From Deltaproteobacteria bacterium (GTDB lineage: Bacteria; Desulfobacterota; Desulfuromonadia; Geobacterales; Pseudopelobacteraceae), in assembly GCA_021781535.1 (NCBI GenBank), contig JAJXWO010000001.1, positions 1-64,000 of the forward strand: a DNA stretch of 64,000 nt, written 5' to 3'. The position numbers and the translations under genes are program-made. Positions 25,130 to 35,298 of the stretch are shown here, in pieces. The notes beneath the pieces are model-generated. The model was not told where the DNA came from. It worked only from the letters and a program-made list of their open reading frames with translations, and ran no database searches. Every line of letters begins with the position of its first letter. The first letter of the stretch is position 1.

Positions 25130-25753
25130 TCAGAAATAGGGATTACAGTTTTTTTCATGCCCGATGGTCGTGTGCGGGCCATGTCCAGGGTAGGCAACCA
25201 CATCATCCGGCAGCGAGAACAGCTTGGTACGGATTGATTCAAGCAACTGTTCGTGCGAACCACCGGGAAGGTCTGTCCGTCCTATTGAGTCGGCAAAGAG
25301 CGTGTCACCGGTAATTACTTTCCGCTGGTTCTCAAAATAAAGGCAGCAGCCACCCTGGGTGTGCCCAGGTGTGTGGAGGACTTTCAGGCGGTTCATGCCA
25401 AAGAAAATATCCATGCCGTCAACCAGATAGGAATCCGCTTCCGGTGAATTTTCACCCGGTAAACCATATTTATGGGCAATCTCAGCCGAATGGCTCAACA
25501 GTGGCGCATCTGCCTTGTGAATCAAAAGCTGTGCTCCAAAGGCTTCCACTGCCTGGCGGTTTCCTCCCACATGATCGAAATGGCCGTGCGTATTGATGAT
25601 GGTATGTATCTTCAGCCCATGCTTCTCCACCAGGCTGATAATCAGATCAACATCGCCTCCCGGATCAACAACAATTCCTTCATGAGTCTGTGCGCATGCG
25701 ACGACGTAGCTGTTAACTGACAGTGGCCCAACAACAATTGACTCGAATATCAT
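25130..25753 (-). CDS. Metallo-beta-lactamase-fold hydrolase (glyoxalase II-like)
   Basis: A 207-residue MBL-fold enzyme with the metal motif THGHFDH, a second His in TPGHTQGG, Asp in TGDTLFADSIGRTDLPGG and a final His in YPGHGPHT. It resembles hydroxyacylglutathione hydrolase-like proteins that cleave thioesters, but lacks the C-terminal substrate domain of true GloB. Starts at 25768 and 25771 are also possible. It is 13 bp upstream of coaBC, so likely co-transcribed. Confidence 0.85.
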   Translation of the reverse strand: MIFESIVVGPLSVNSYVVACAQTHEGIVVDPGGDVDLIISLVEKHGLKIHTIINTHGHFDHVGGNRQAVEAFGAQLLIHKADAPLLSHSAEIAHKYGLPGENSPEADSYLVDGMDIFFGMNRLKVLHTPGHTQGGCCLYFENQRKVITGDTLFADSIGRTDLPGGSHEQLLESIRTKLFSLPDDVVAYPGHGPHTTIGHEKNCNPYF

Positions 25754-25822
25754 AGGTATCTCTCGCATCACGCTATTCCGGAACGTGCCGTAACCGGGTA
25801 AATAAGAAACAGTTCGCTGTTA

Positions 25823-25850
25823 TTGACATCCGTAGCGTACATGCTACACT
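25823..25850 (+). promoter_or_regulatory. Sigma-70-like promoter of the ferredoxin-rubredoxin pair
   Basis: TTGACA (25823-25828) and TACACT (25845-25850) with a 16-bp spacer, about 40 bp before the ferredoxin start. Confidence 0.55.
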
Positions 25851-25889
25851 CGCACGGCAACATAAAGCAACCACTACGGAGATAGAAAG

Positions 25890-26075
25890 ATGAAAATAGC
25901 AGTTGTTGAAAAAGAAAGCTGCATCAGTTGTGGCCTGTGCATTTCAACCTGTCCGGCCGTTTTCAGGTTTGACAGCTCGGGGAAATCTGAATGTTTTGAT
26001 CCTGCAGGGGCTCCCGAAGCCGAGATCCAGAGTGCGATTGATGGTTGTCCCGTCCAGTGTATCAGCTGGGCGTAA
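25890..26075 (+). CDS. Small 4Fe-4S ferredoxin
   Basis: A 61-residue ferredoxin with [12 protein letters not shown] near the N terminus and a distal GCPVQCISW supplying the remaining cysteines. This matches single-cluster bacterial ferredoxins that carry low-potential electrons. It has GGAG upstream and precedes rubredoxin by 25 bp. Confidence 0.9.
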   Translation: MKIAVVEKESCISCGLCISTCPAVFRFDSSGKSECFDPAGAPEAEIQSAIDGCPVQCISWA

Positions 26076-26100
26076 ATCCGAATACAAGGAGCTATACATT

Positions 26101-26259
26101 ATGGAACGTTGGATCTGCACTATCTGCCAGTATGTTTATGACCCCGCCGTTGGTGACCCGGATCGCGGAATTGAGCCAGGGACATCATTTGAAGCACTGC
26201 CCGATGACTGGTGCTGTCCGCTTTGCGGGGCCGGCAAAGATGTTTTTGAGAAAGAATAA
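26101..26259 (+). CDS. Rubredoxin
   Basis: A 52-residue protein with the two Fe-binding knuckles CTICQYVYD and CPLCGAGKD around the conserved [16 protein letters not shown] core. AAGGAG lies 9 bases before the ATG. A one-iron electron carrier, often used in oxidative-stress reduction. Paired with the ferredoxin upstream. Confidence 0.95.
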   Translation: MERWICTICQYVYDPAVGDPDRGIEPGTSFEALPDDWCCPLCGAGKDVFEKE

Positions 26260-26291
26260 AAAAAATCGGGGCGGGCTATCATGCCCGCCCC
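26258..26291 (-). terminator. Rho-independent terminator of the zinc-ribbon gene
   Basis: The hairpin GGGGCGGGC-N6-GCCCGCCCC (26268-26291) is followed on the minus strand by eight T residues; that T run overlaps the rubredoxin stop region. Confidence 0.8.
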
Positions 26292-26308
26292 ACCGTTGCA
26301 CATAGCGA

Positions 26309-26485
26309 TTATTTTTTATCTGCTGCCTTTATAATATCGACTACCGTTTCGCCGGCTTTTATTTCTACACGCCAGATCAGGCCGCACGCCCCACACTCTT
26401 TGACCGGTGAATGTTCGGCAGAAAAACCGTTTGAATGCATATCAATATCAACTTCCGTCCGACTGCCGCAGTTCGGGCACTTCAT
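26309..26485 (-). CDS. Small zinc-ribbon protein (58 aa)
   Basis: A short gene translating as MKCPNCGSRTEVDIDMHSNG and continuing to ...IIKAADKK. It has CPNC (3-6) and CGAC (31-34), a classic four-Cys zinc ribbon. GGAGG is well placed upstream of the ATG and a strong terminator follows, so it is a real gene. Function unknown; it is co-directional with and follows the aminotransferase gene. Confidence 0.8.
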   Translation of the reverse strand: MKCPNCGSRTEVDIDMHSNGFSAEHSPVKECGACGLIWRVEIKAGETVVDIIKAADKK

Positions 26486-26525
26486 GGTGCTACCTCCAGG
26501 AATATTCTCATTTATTACATCACGT

Positions 26526-27599
26526 TCATGCCAAATCCGGCAAAATAGTAATTATTGCACTAAATAATCCCTCTAGATCATCACGCGTCATATCACCCAT
26601 GTGGGCAATACGGAACGTTTCTCCTTTAATTTTACCGTATCCGTCGTCAAAAGCAAATCCGGCTTCTCCCAAATTCTTTTTCAGGGAGGCCAGATCAATG
26701 CCGCGGCTGTTTCGGCTGCAGGTCAGCGTCTGTGAACGGTACGCGGCGGCAGGAAATGATTCAAAGCCACGATCCGTCAGCCACCCGCGCACGAAACCGG
26801 CAAGATCAGCGTGGCGGGCCCAGCGATTTTCGAGCCCTTCCGCAAACATGCGCTGGAGCTGACAATCAAGCGCGTAGATTAAGGAAATGCAAGGGGTCGA
26901 AGGAGTATTGTTCTTTGCGTCGTTGGCTGCGAACTCCATAAAATCAAAATAATATCCGCGGCCCTCCATGCCGGCTGCCCGCTGAAGTGCTTTCTCGCTG
27001 GCGGTAAATACCGCCAGGCCGGGGGGAAGAGCAAACGCCTTCTGTACCCCGAAGATACAACTGTCAATCCCGAGCTCGTCAACCGGAATCTTGAGGGCGC
27101 TCATTGATGAAACCGTATCGACAATAAACATGACATCGGGGAACTGGCGCATAACCTCAGCAATCTCCGGTAGAGGCGACATTACTCCGGTGGAGGTCTC
27201 ATTGTGGATCATGGTCATGCTGTCATATTTACCGGTAGCAAGAGTTTTTTCAACCATTTCAGCGGTAACAGGGGTTCCCCAGTCAAAGCGGATGGCATCT
27301 GCCTGTTTACCGCAGCGGAGTGTGACATCGTGCCACTTGTCAGAAAAAGCCCCATTGCAAAAATTGGCGCAGCGTTTTCCAACCAGATTGCGAATGGCGC
27401 CCTCCATAACGCCGAAGGCGCTGGACGTTGCCAGAAAAACCTTGCCATCCGTGAACAACAGTTTTTTTAAACCGGAGGTGACACGGCCGTGGAGTTCAGC
27501 GTACTCTTTCATGCGATGGCCAATCATGGGTGAAGCCATTGCCTTTAAAATATCGGGATGAACCTCAACCGGTCCGGGTATAAAGAGTTTCTTGTGCAT
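26526..27599 (-). CDS. Class V aminotransferase (serine/alanine-glyoxylate type)
   Basis: A 357-residue PLP enzyme. Seen: the N-terminal FIPGPVEVHPDILKAM, the Asp of FIVDTVSSMSALKIPVDE, and the PLP lysine in CIFGVQKAFALPPG. It resembles serine-pyruvate/alanine-glyoxylate aminotransferases; some Geobacter members are annotated as the 42-kDa subunit of a soluble hydrogenase. The ATG at 27599 has GGAGTG upstream; a longer frame is open but unsupported. Donor and acceptor are not determinable here. Confidence 0.88.
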   Translation of the reverse strand: MHKKLFIPGPVEVHPDILKAMASPMIGHRMKEYAELHGRVTSGLKKLLFTDGKVFLATSSAFGVMEGAIRNLVGKRCANFCNGAFSDKWHDVTLRCGKQADAIRFDWGTPVTAEMVEKTLATGKYDSMTMIHNETSTGVMSPLPEIAEVMRQFPDVMFIVDTVSSMSALKIPVDELGIDSCIFGVQKAFALPPGLAVFTASEKALQRAAGMEGRGYYFDFMEFAANDAKNNTPSTPCISLIYALDCQLQRMFAEGLENRWARHADLAGFVRGWLTDRGFESFPAAAYRSQTLTCSRNSRGIDLASLKKNLGEAGFAFDDGYGKIKGETFRIAHMGDMTRDDLEGLFSAIITILPDLA

Positions 27600-27812
27600 T
27601 GATTTTTCACTCCGACACGGGGAATTAGTGGATTGTAAGCGTCGTGTAACGCTATCAAATAGAGGGGATAAAGTCAAGATTCTGCTGGGTTTTAGAGTAA
27701 AAAGCAGGGTGGATGCGGCGTAAACAGGTGTAATTTGCAATTGACGGTAGTGGACACTGGCTGTATAGTGACCCGATTAAGAGACATTTCACCTGTACAG
27801 AGGAGCGGTCCC

Positions 27813-28844
27813 ATGTTGAAGAAAATTTTATTGTTGGCCTTGACCTTTTGTGTGCTGTCAGTTGTAGGCGCCGGTGCGGCCGAAACCAAAAACATCAAAT
27901 TCACCTTCAAATACGCCGATCCCGTAGTGTTTAGCCACGAATTTCACCTGAAGAAATACAATAATAATTGCAGAATGTGCCACGATGCGATCTTCAATTT
28001 GAGAGATAAAAAACATTATACCATGGCCGAAATGGAGAAAACCAAATCCTGTGGTGCCTGTCATAGTGGCGTAAAGGCATTCAGTGTCGCCAGCGACAAG
28101 GACTGTACCCGATGCCATACCGGCAAGCCGCAAAATGTTTCATATCCTGTGAAATCCGTTGGTCCCGTCCTCTTCAGCCATACGCTGCATATTGCCAAAA
28201 CAGGTGGGTCATGCAAAGCATGTCATAATGGTAAAATCATTACCGGCAAGACAAAAACGGTAACGATGGCTGAAATGGAAAAAGGGCGTACCTGCGGTGC
28301 CTGCCACAACGGAAAACGCGCCTTTGCTGTAACGGCAAATTGTGATCGCTGTCACAAGACACTCAAGCCCAAAGAGATTACATTTAACATAAAAGGTGTG
28401 ACACCGGCCACGTTCAGCCACACATTCCATACCGGGGTGTACAGCTGTAAAGATTGCCATACCAAAACATTCCCCTTTAAAGCTGTGGTCGGAAAGTCCA
28501 CCATGGCCGATATGGCCAAAGGCAAGTCCTGCGGTACCTGTCACAACGGCACCGATGCCTTTGCAGCAACCGGTGATTGTAATAAGTGCCACAAAGGCAT
28601 GAAGCCGAAAACATTAACATTTAAAGATGGCAACGGCACCATTGTTGGGTACTTCAGTCATGCGTTTCATACCGAAATGTATAAATGCAACGATTGCCAC
28701 ACAAAGATATTCCCCTATAGCAGTGCCAAGCGCTTCACAATGAAGATGATGGAAACCGGGAACGCATGCGGTGCCTGTCACAATGGCTCTACTGCCTTTT
28801 CCGTCAAGGGAGACTGTCTGAAATGCCACGGTAAACAGTCCTAA
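27813..28844 (+). CDS. Dodecaheme c-type cytochrome of four c7-like triheme modules
   Basis: A 343-residue exported cytochrome with signal peptide MLKKILLLALTFCVLSVVGA and 12 CXXCH motifs (CRMCH, CGACH, CTRCH, CKACH, CGACH, CDRCH, CKDCH, CGTCH, CNKCH, CNDCH, CGACH, CLKCH). They fall into four modules of about 75 residues. Each module has FSH-x2-H, a CXXCH, a TMA-x-ME-like element (TMKMMETG in the last), CG-x-CHNG and a final CXXCH. It is likely a periplasmic electron wire or store. AGGAG precedes the ATG. A terminator follows. Confidence 0.93.
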   Translation: MLKKILLLALTFCVLSVVGAGAAETKNIKFTFKYADPVVFSHEFHLKKYNNNCRMCHDAIFNLRDKKHYTMAEMEKTKSCGACHSGVKAFSVASDKDCTRCHTGKPQNVSYPVKSVGPVLFSHTLHIAKTGGSCKACHNGKIITGKTKTVTMAEMEKGRTCGACHNGKRAFAVTANCDRCHKTLKPKEITFNIKGVTPATFSHTFHTGVYSCKDCHTKTFPFKAVVGKSTMADMAKGKSCGTCHNGTDAFAATGDCNKCHKGMKPKTLTFKDGNGTIVGYFSHAFHTEMYKCNDCHTKIFPYSSAKRFTMKMMETGNACGACHNGSTAFSVKGDCLKCHGKQS

Positions 28845-28885
28845 CGGGGAGTTAAGTTTCACAATCTGATAGTTCAGGTTCATAC

Positions 28886-28919
28886 GGGGTGGCAGACAGT
28901 GGTTTGCCACCCCTTTTTT
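28886..28919 (+). terminator. Rho-independent terminator after the dodecaheme cytochrome
   Basis: GGGGTGGCA (28886-28894) pairs with TGCCACCCC (28905-28913), then six T residues. Confidence 0.85.
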
Positions 28920-29047
28920 ACGCCTTTGAGTCTTTTCAGGTAATAAATACGCAGATAATGTTGCTGTTCCGTGTGACACGAAAATTGAAACGACTCTGCC
29001 GCCCGGATAAAATTACCGGATCAGCAACGCCTCAATAACCACTGCCC

Positions 29048-29139
29048 GTGTATACAGTATACAACTATTCAAATAATTCATTGATTTTGTCACCTCTCTA
29101 GTGTATAGACAAAACGTTTGGTGTATACACTTTGTATAC
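29048..29139. promoter_or_regulatory. Cluster of GTATAC palindromes upstream of the cbcL-like gene
   Basis: GTATAC occurs at 29050, 29057, 29123 and 29134, and GTATAG at 29103. The better copies read TGTATACA or GTGTATACAC. The spacing (20 and 11 bp between the last three) roughly follows helical turns. This looks like a multi-site operator for a dimeric regulator, ending 75 bp before the start codon. Confidence 0.5.
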
Positions 29140-29213
29140 AGCTGCTCTTCTCCCCATTTCAACTACTCCAAAATTTCAGCATATTCATATACTACCACAT
29201 GGAGGATTCATTA

Positions 29214-31067
29214 ATGTTGAACAAATTGTGTCGTCTCATCCCTGTAGCGCTCCTGTTTATGGCGATTGCTTTCCCGGCGGGCGCAGAACAGGGCATGGCC
29301 ATTGATCCTGCCACCTGTCTGGGGTGCCACAGCAACAAGATTTCAATTCAGGCTTTTGCCGCTTCCGTCCATGGCAAAAACGGCTGTACCAGTTGCCACG
29401 TGGATATTACTGATCTCGCCAAACATATGCGAAAGGAGATCAAGGTTCAGAAGGTCCAGTGCGAACGGTGCCACAAAAAACAGAATGCAGAGCACTACTC
29501 AAGTGTACACGCTGAAAATGGTATTACCTGTGCGGAGTGTCATACTGACATCCATACCCATAAGCCGTGGAAAAATGACAAGCGTATTGCTGTTGCAACG
29601 TGCATCAAGTGCCATGATAAGGAAGCGGTCTACCAGAAGTCGATCCACGGCAAGGCTGTTGCAGCCGGCAATATGGATTCAGCTGCTTGCGAGGACTGCC
29701 ATAACCTTCACGACATCCAGAAAGTGGGCACGGATCACAAAGGAAGAGAATTCCATACCAAGGTCTGCCTGAAGTGCCACAGCGATGAGAAGATGATGGC
29801 CCGGAACGGCGTCACCACTGTGGCGGTCAAATCCTACATGGAGAGCTATCACGGTAAGAATTACCGTCTTGGGTTCCCCGATAAAGTAGCGGGATGTGCC
29901 GATTGTCATACCGCGCACTCCGTATTGCCGAAATCGGATCCGCAATCCAGCGTCAATCCGGCAAACCTTGTCAAGCAATGTGCCCAGTGCCATAAAAAGG
30001 CAACGCCTCTTTTTGCCGAGTTTTATGCACATGGCGAGATGACAGACCGTGAAAAATATCCGATTCTGTACTACACGTTTATCGCAATGACCGGACTGCT
30101 GCTTTCCACGTTTGCCGTATTCTGGGTTCACACCCTGCTATGGATGTTCCGCGGTTTTGTTGAAAATCGTGAGAAAGCCGACAAGTTGGCATCGGGAGAA
30201 TACTGCCACCATATCATCCCCGAGGCACACAAGCAGTATCGGCGTTTCAACCGGCTTCACATCTTCCTGCATCTTTTGGTGATCACCAGCTTCCTGCTGC
30301 TTTCGTTGACTGGCTTGCCGCTCAAGTTCAGTACCCAAACGTGGGCAATTGCACTCATGAACCTGTATGGCGGCTCGGCAAATGCCGGTATTCTTCACCG
30401 TATCGGCGCTGCAATCACATTCGTCTATTTCGGTTCTGCTCTTGTCATGAGCATCAACTTTCTGTTCATCCGGAAAGATATCAAAGGTAATCCGCTTCAG
30501 CGCCTGTTCGGTCCTGATTCACTTTGCTTCAACCTGCGCGATATCAAGGATGTATATAACATGGTCAGATGGTTCTTCTTCAAGGGGACAAAACCGACCT
30601 TTGAGCGTTGGACCTACTGGGAAAAATTTGACTTTGTTGCGGTCTTCTGGGGTATGTTTGCCATAGGTGGCTCCGGCTTGATGCTCTGGTTCCCCGAATT
30701 CTTCGGCATGTTCCTGCCGGGATGGGCGTTCAACGTGGCAACTATTGTCCATTCGGATGAAGCGCTCCTGGCTACCGGCTTTATCTTCTCGGTCCACTTC
30801 TTTAACACCCACGGACGCCCCGAGAAGTTCCCGATGGACTTCGTTATCTTTAATGGCCAGATTGCCAAAGAAGAAATGATTGAAGAGCGTGGTGACCAGT
30901 GGAAACGTTATGAAGAAGAGGGTATCACCGAAAAATTTGCCTGCAAGAAAACCAGTGGTGTCGTCTATGACTTCCTGGTCAAGGGTTTCGGGTTTACCGC
31001 GCTCTTCATCGGCCTCAGCCTGCTGGTTCTAATGATTATAGCCATCATGGGAGGCGGCGGACACTAG
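29214..31067 (+). CDS. cbcL: Nonaheme cytochrome c fused to a b-type cytochrome (CbcL-like quinol oxidoreductase)
   Basis: A 617-residue protein with a signal peptide (to about 23), nine CXXCH motifs within about residues 28-275 (CLGCH, CTSCH, CERCH, CAECH, CIKCH, CEDCH, CLKCH, CADCH, CAQCH), then a membrane domain of several helices with the His pattern of HydC/FdnI-type diheme cytochrome b (FNRLHIFLHLLVI, ILHRIGAAI, IVHSDEALLATGFIFSVHFF). This is the architecture of Geobacter CbcL, which passes electrons from menaquinol to periplasmic cytochromes when low-potential acceptors such as Fe(III) oxides are used. GGAGG precedes the ATG. Orthology is inferred from architecture. Confidence 0.88.
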   Translation: MLNKLCRLIPVALLFMAIAFPAGAEQGMAIDPATCLGCHSNKISIQAFAASVHGKNGCTSCHVDITDLAKHMRKEIKVQKVQCERCHKKQNAEHYSSVHAENGITCAECHTDIHTHKPWKNDKRIAVATCIKCHDKEAVYQKSIHGKAVAAGNMDSAACEDCHNLHDIQKVGTDHKGREFHTKVCLKCHSDEKMMARNGVTTVAVKSYMESYHGKNYRLGFPDKVAGCADCHTAHSVLPKSDPQSSVNPANLVKQCAQCHKKATPLFAEFYAHGEMTDREKYPILYYTFIAMTGLLLSTFAVFWVHTLLWMFRGFVENREKADKLASGEYCHHIIPEAHKQYRRFNRLHIFLHLLVITSFLLLSLTGLPLKFSTQTWAIALMNLYGGSANAGILHRIGAAITFVYFGSALVMSINFLFIRKDIKGNPLQRLFGPDSLCFNLRDIKDVYNMVRWFFFKGTKPTFERWTYWEKFDFVAVFWGMFAIGGSGLMLWFPEFFGMFLPGWAFNVATIVHSDEALLATGFIFSVHFFNTHGRPEKFPMDFVIFNGQIAKEEMIEERGDQWKRYEEEGITEKFACKKTSGVVYDFLVKGFGFTALFIGLSLLVLMIIAIMGGGGH

Positions 31068-31093
31068 TCCATACCGTAATCGGATGAAAAATT

Positions 31094-31130
31094 AAAAAGG
31101 CCGCACCTCATACAGGTGCGGCCTTTTTAA
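31094..31130. terminator. Bidirectional-looking terminator after the cbcL-like gene
   Basis: AAAAAGGCCGCACCT (31094-31108) pairs with AGGTGCGGCCTTTTT (31114-31128), loop of 5. Confidence 0.9.
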
Positions 31131-31235
31131 TTTTGTAGGTAAATATGAATAACTTTTTATTTGACAAATGCATCCAACAACTTCAAATATACACGAGGAA
31201 TACTTTACTTAATTAGTGCGATACAGGAGTGCGGC

Positions 31236-32759
31236 ATGAAGCAGAAAGAACCGAGCGTCTATAGATATTTGATGAACCCGACCAGCATAATTGGGGCCGT
31301 GCTGGCGCTTATTGCCACCCTGCTTATTGTGATGTTTCTTGTCTTGGAGGCTATGTCCAGTTTAGAGAGCCCATATATCGGCATATTTGTGTACTTTGCA
31401 TTTCCCGCTATGTTGATTTGTGGCTTGTTGCTTATTCCGGTCGGGGCCTGGCGAGTGAGAAAAAAGTATCGCAAGGATCCTGAAGCCGGCATTCCCCCCC
31501 TGCCACGACTCGACCTCAACGACCCGAACAAGCTGAAACTGACGATATTTTTTGTTCTGGCTTCTGTCGTTTTTGTCTTGATCGTCGGTACCGCAGCCTT
31601 AAAAGGGTACGAATTTTCCGAGTCCACAACCTTCTGTGGCGAACTGTGCCATGTGCCGATGGAACCGGAATACACCGCTTGGAAAAACTCTCCCCACGCC
31701 AAGGTAAAATGCGTTGAGTGCCATGTCGGTCCGGGAGCCCAATGGTATGTAAAAGCAAAGATATCGGGCATGCGCCAGTTGTGGGTGATGGTTAACCATT
31801 CGTGGCCGACGCCGATCCAGACCCCAGTTGAGAACCTTCGCCCCGCCCGTGCTACCTGCGAACGGTGCCACTGGCCCGAGAAGTTCTACGCCGGACGCCA
31901 GAAAATTTTCTACCACTATGCTCCAAACGAGACAAATACCCCCCGCGAAATCAATATGCTGATCAAGATCGGCGGGACTCCCAAGACCCCTAATGCCATG
32001 GGCATTCACTGGCATATTGGCCGCGAGGTCGAGTATATTGCCGGAGACAAGAAACGACTGTCGATTCCATATGTTGCGGTTAAAGGGCCCGACGGGAAAA
32101 TAACGGAGTATATGGATCCTGCAAAACCGCTGTCGAAAGAAGAGATAGCCAAGGCCGATAAGCGCCTGATGGACTGCATAGACTGTCATAACAAGCCGAC
32201 CCACATCTACCATTCTCCGAGTGAAGAGATGGACCAGCATTTTGCCTCCAATACCATCGACATCACCATCCCCTACCTGAAGAAGGTAGCGGTTGATCTT
32301 TTGGAAAGACACTACTCAACGACGGAAGAAGCTGTTGCGGCTATTGAGGCCGGTATTAAGGAGTACTATGCCAAAAATTATCCTGAAGTCGTTGCCAAGA
32401 AAGGGGCGGCATTGACGAAGGCTATTTCAGAAATACAGGGAATTTACAAACGCAACTATTTCCCCCTGATGAAAGTGTCATGGAGCACCTATCCAAACCA
32501 TATTGGGCACTTCTATTCTCCTGGCTGCTTCCGTTGCCATGATGGCAAGCACACGTCTCCCGAGGGCAAAGTGATCTCCAAGGATTGCAATCTCTGCCAC
32601 GTACTGCTGGGGCAGATCCAGGAAAATGTTCCCAAGGGAAAACCGGTTACAAATTTTGTCCACCCGGTTGACATTGGTGATGAACTTTACAAAACCAATT
32701 GCAGCGAGTGCCATGCCGCCGGAGGCCATGATATTGCCGGAGGCGGTGAAAATAAGTAA
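31236..32759 (+). CDS. imcH: Heptaheme NapC/NirT-type inner-membrane cytochrome (ImcH-like)
   Basis: A 507-residue cytochrome with three N-terminal helices (about 15-40, 50-75 and 105-130) and then a periplasmic domain. It has one CX3CH (CGELCH) and six CXXCH motifs (CVECH, CERCH, CIDCH, CFRCH, CNLCH, CSECH), seven hemes in all. That matches ImcH, the quinol oxidase used by Geobacter for higher-potential acceptors. The ATG at 31236 has CAGGAG upstream. TTGACA at 31161 may be its -35. Separate terminators on both sides make it its own transcription unit. Confidence 0.85.
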   Translation: MKQKEPSVYRYLMNPTSIIGAVLALIATLLIVMFLVLEAMSSLESPYIGIFVYFAFPAMLICGLLLIPVGAWRVRKKYRKDPEAGIPPLPRLDLNDPNKLKLTIFFVLASVVFVLIVGTAALKGYEFSESTTFCGELCHVPMEPEYTAWKNSPHAKVKCVECHVGPGAQWYVKAKISGMRQLWVMVNHSWPTPIQTPVENLRPARATCERCHWPEKFYAGRQKIFYHYAPNETNTPREINMLIKIGGTPKTPNAMGIHWHIGREVEYIAGDKKRLSIPYVAVKGPDGKITEYMDPAKPLSKEEIAKADKRLMDCIDCHNKPTHIYHSPSEEMDQHFASNTIDITIPYLKKVAVDLLERHYSTTEEAVAAIEAGIKEYYAKNYPEVVAKKGAALTKAISEIQGIYKRNYFPLMKVSWSTYPNHIGHFYSPGCFRCHDGKHTSPEGKVISKDCNLCHVLLGQIQENVPKGKPVTNFVHPVDIGDELYKTNCSECHAAGGHDIAGGGENK

Positions 32760-32770
32760 CCATGACCGCT

Positions 32771-32811
32771 AAACAGCAAAGCCCCCGGGAAATCCGGGGG
32801 CTTTGCTGTTT
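32771..32811. terminator. Strong hairpin between imcH-like and the small acidic gene (shared terminator)
   Basis: An 18-bp stem (AAACAGCAAAGCCCCCGG with its complement) closes a 5-nt loop. It sits between convergent genes and could serve both. Confidence 0.75.
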
Positions 32812-32834
32812 GTTAAGCTCCTACCATCTGTCGT

Positions 32835-32999
32835 CTACAATTCTTCGAATTCCTCTTCGATAGGCATGGTTTCCGCTTCGTTACCCGCGTCATCTTCGGC
32901 CGCCTCATCCAGAAGCTTTTCTAGAAACCGCTTGTTGTCAGAGATGGTTGTGCGGACCTGTGAAAGCAGCGTGTCAAGATCGTCTGTCACATCCGGCAT
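32835..32999 (-). CDS. Small acidic protein (54 aa) downstream of trxB
   Basis: Translates from ATG 32999 as MPDVTDDLDTLLSQVRTTIS and ends MPIEEEFEEL. It starts 10 nt after the trxB stop, with GGGGAGG in that gap, and a terminator follows, so it is likely the second gene of a trxB operon. It is strongly acidic and probably helical. I do not recognise the family. Confidence 0.7.
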   Translation of the reverse strand: MPDVTDDLDTLLSQVRTTISDNKRFLEKLLDEAAEDDAGNEAETMPIEEEFEEL

Positions 33000-33009
33000 T
33001 GTGCCTCCC

Positions 33010-35286
<2,277 letters not shown>

Positions 35287-35298
35287 CGGCAAAATCAC

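Larger units (their letters stand above)
28845..29213. other. Intergenic region of 369 bp before cbcL-like gene
   Basis: It holds the terminator of the dodecaheme gene (28886-28919) and a cluster of GTATAC repeats (29048-29139). No coding region was seen. Confidence 0.6.
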
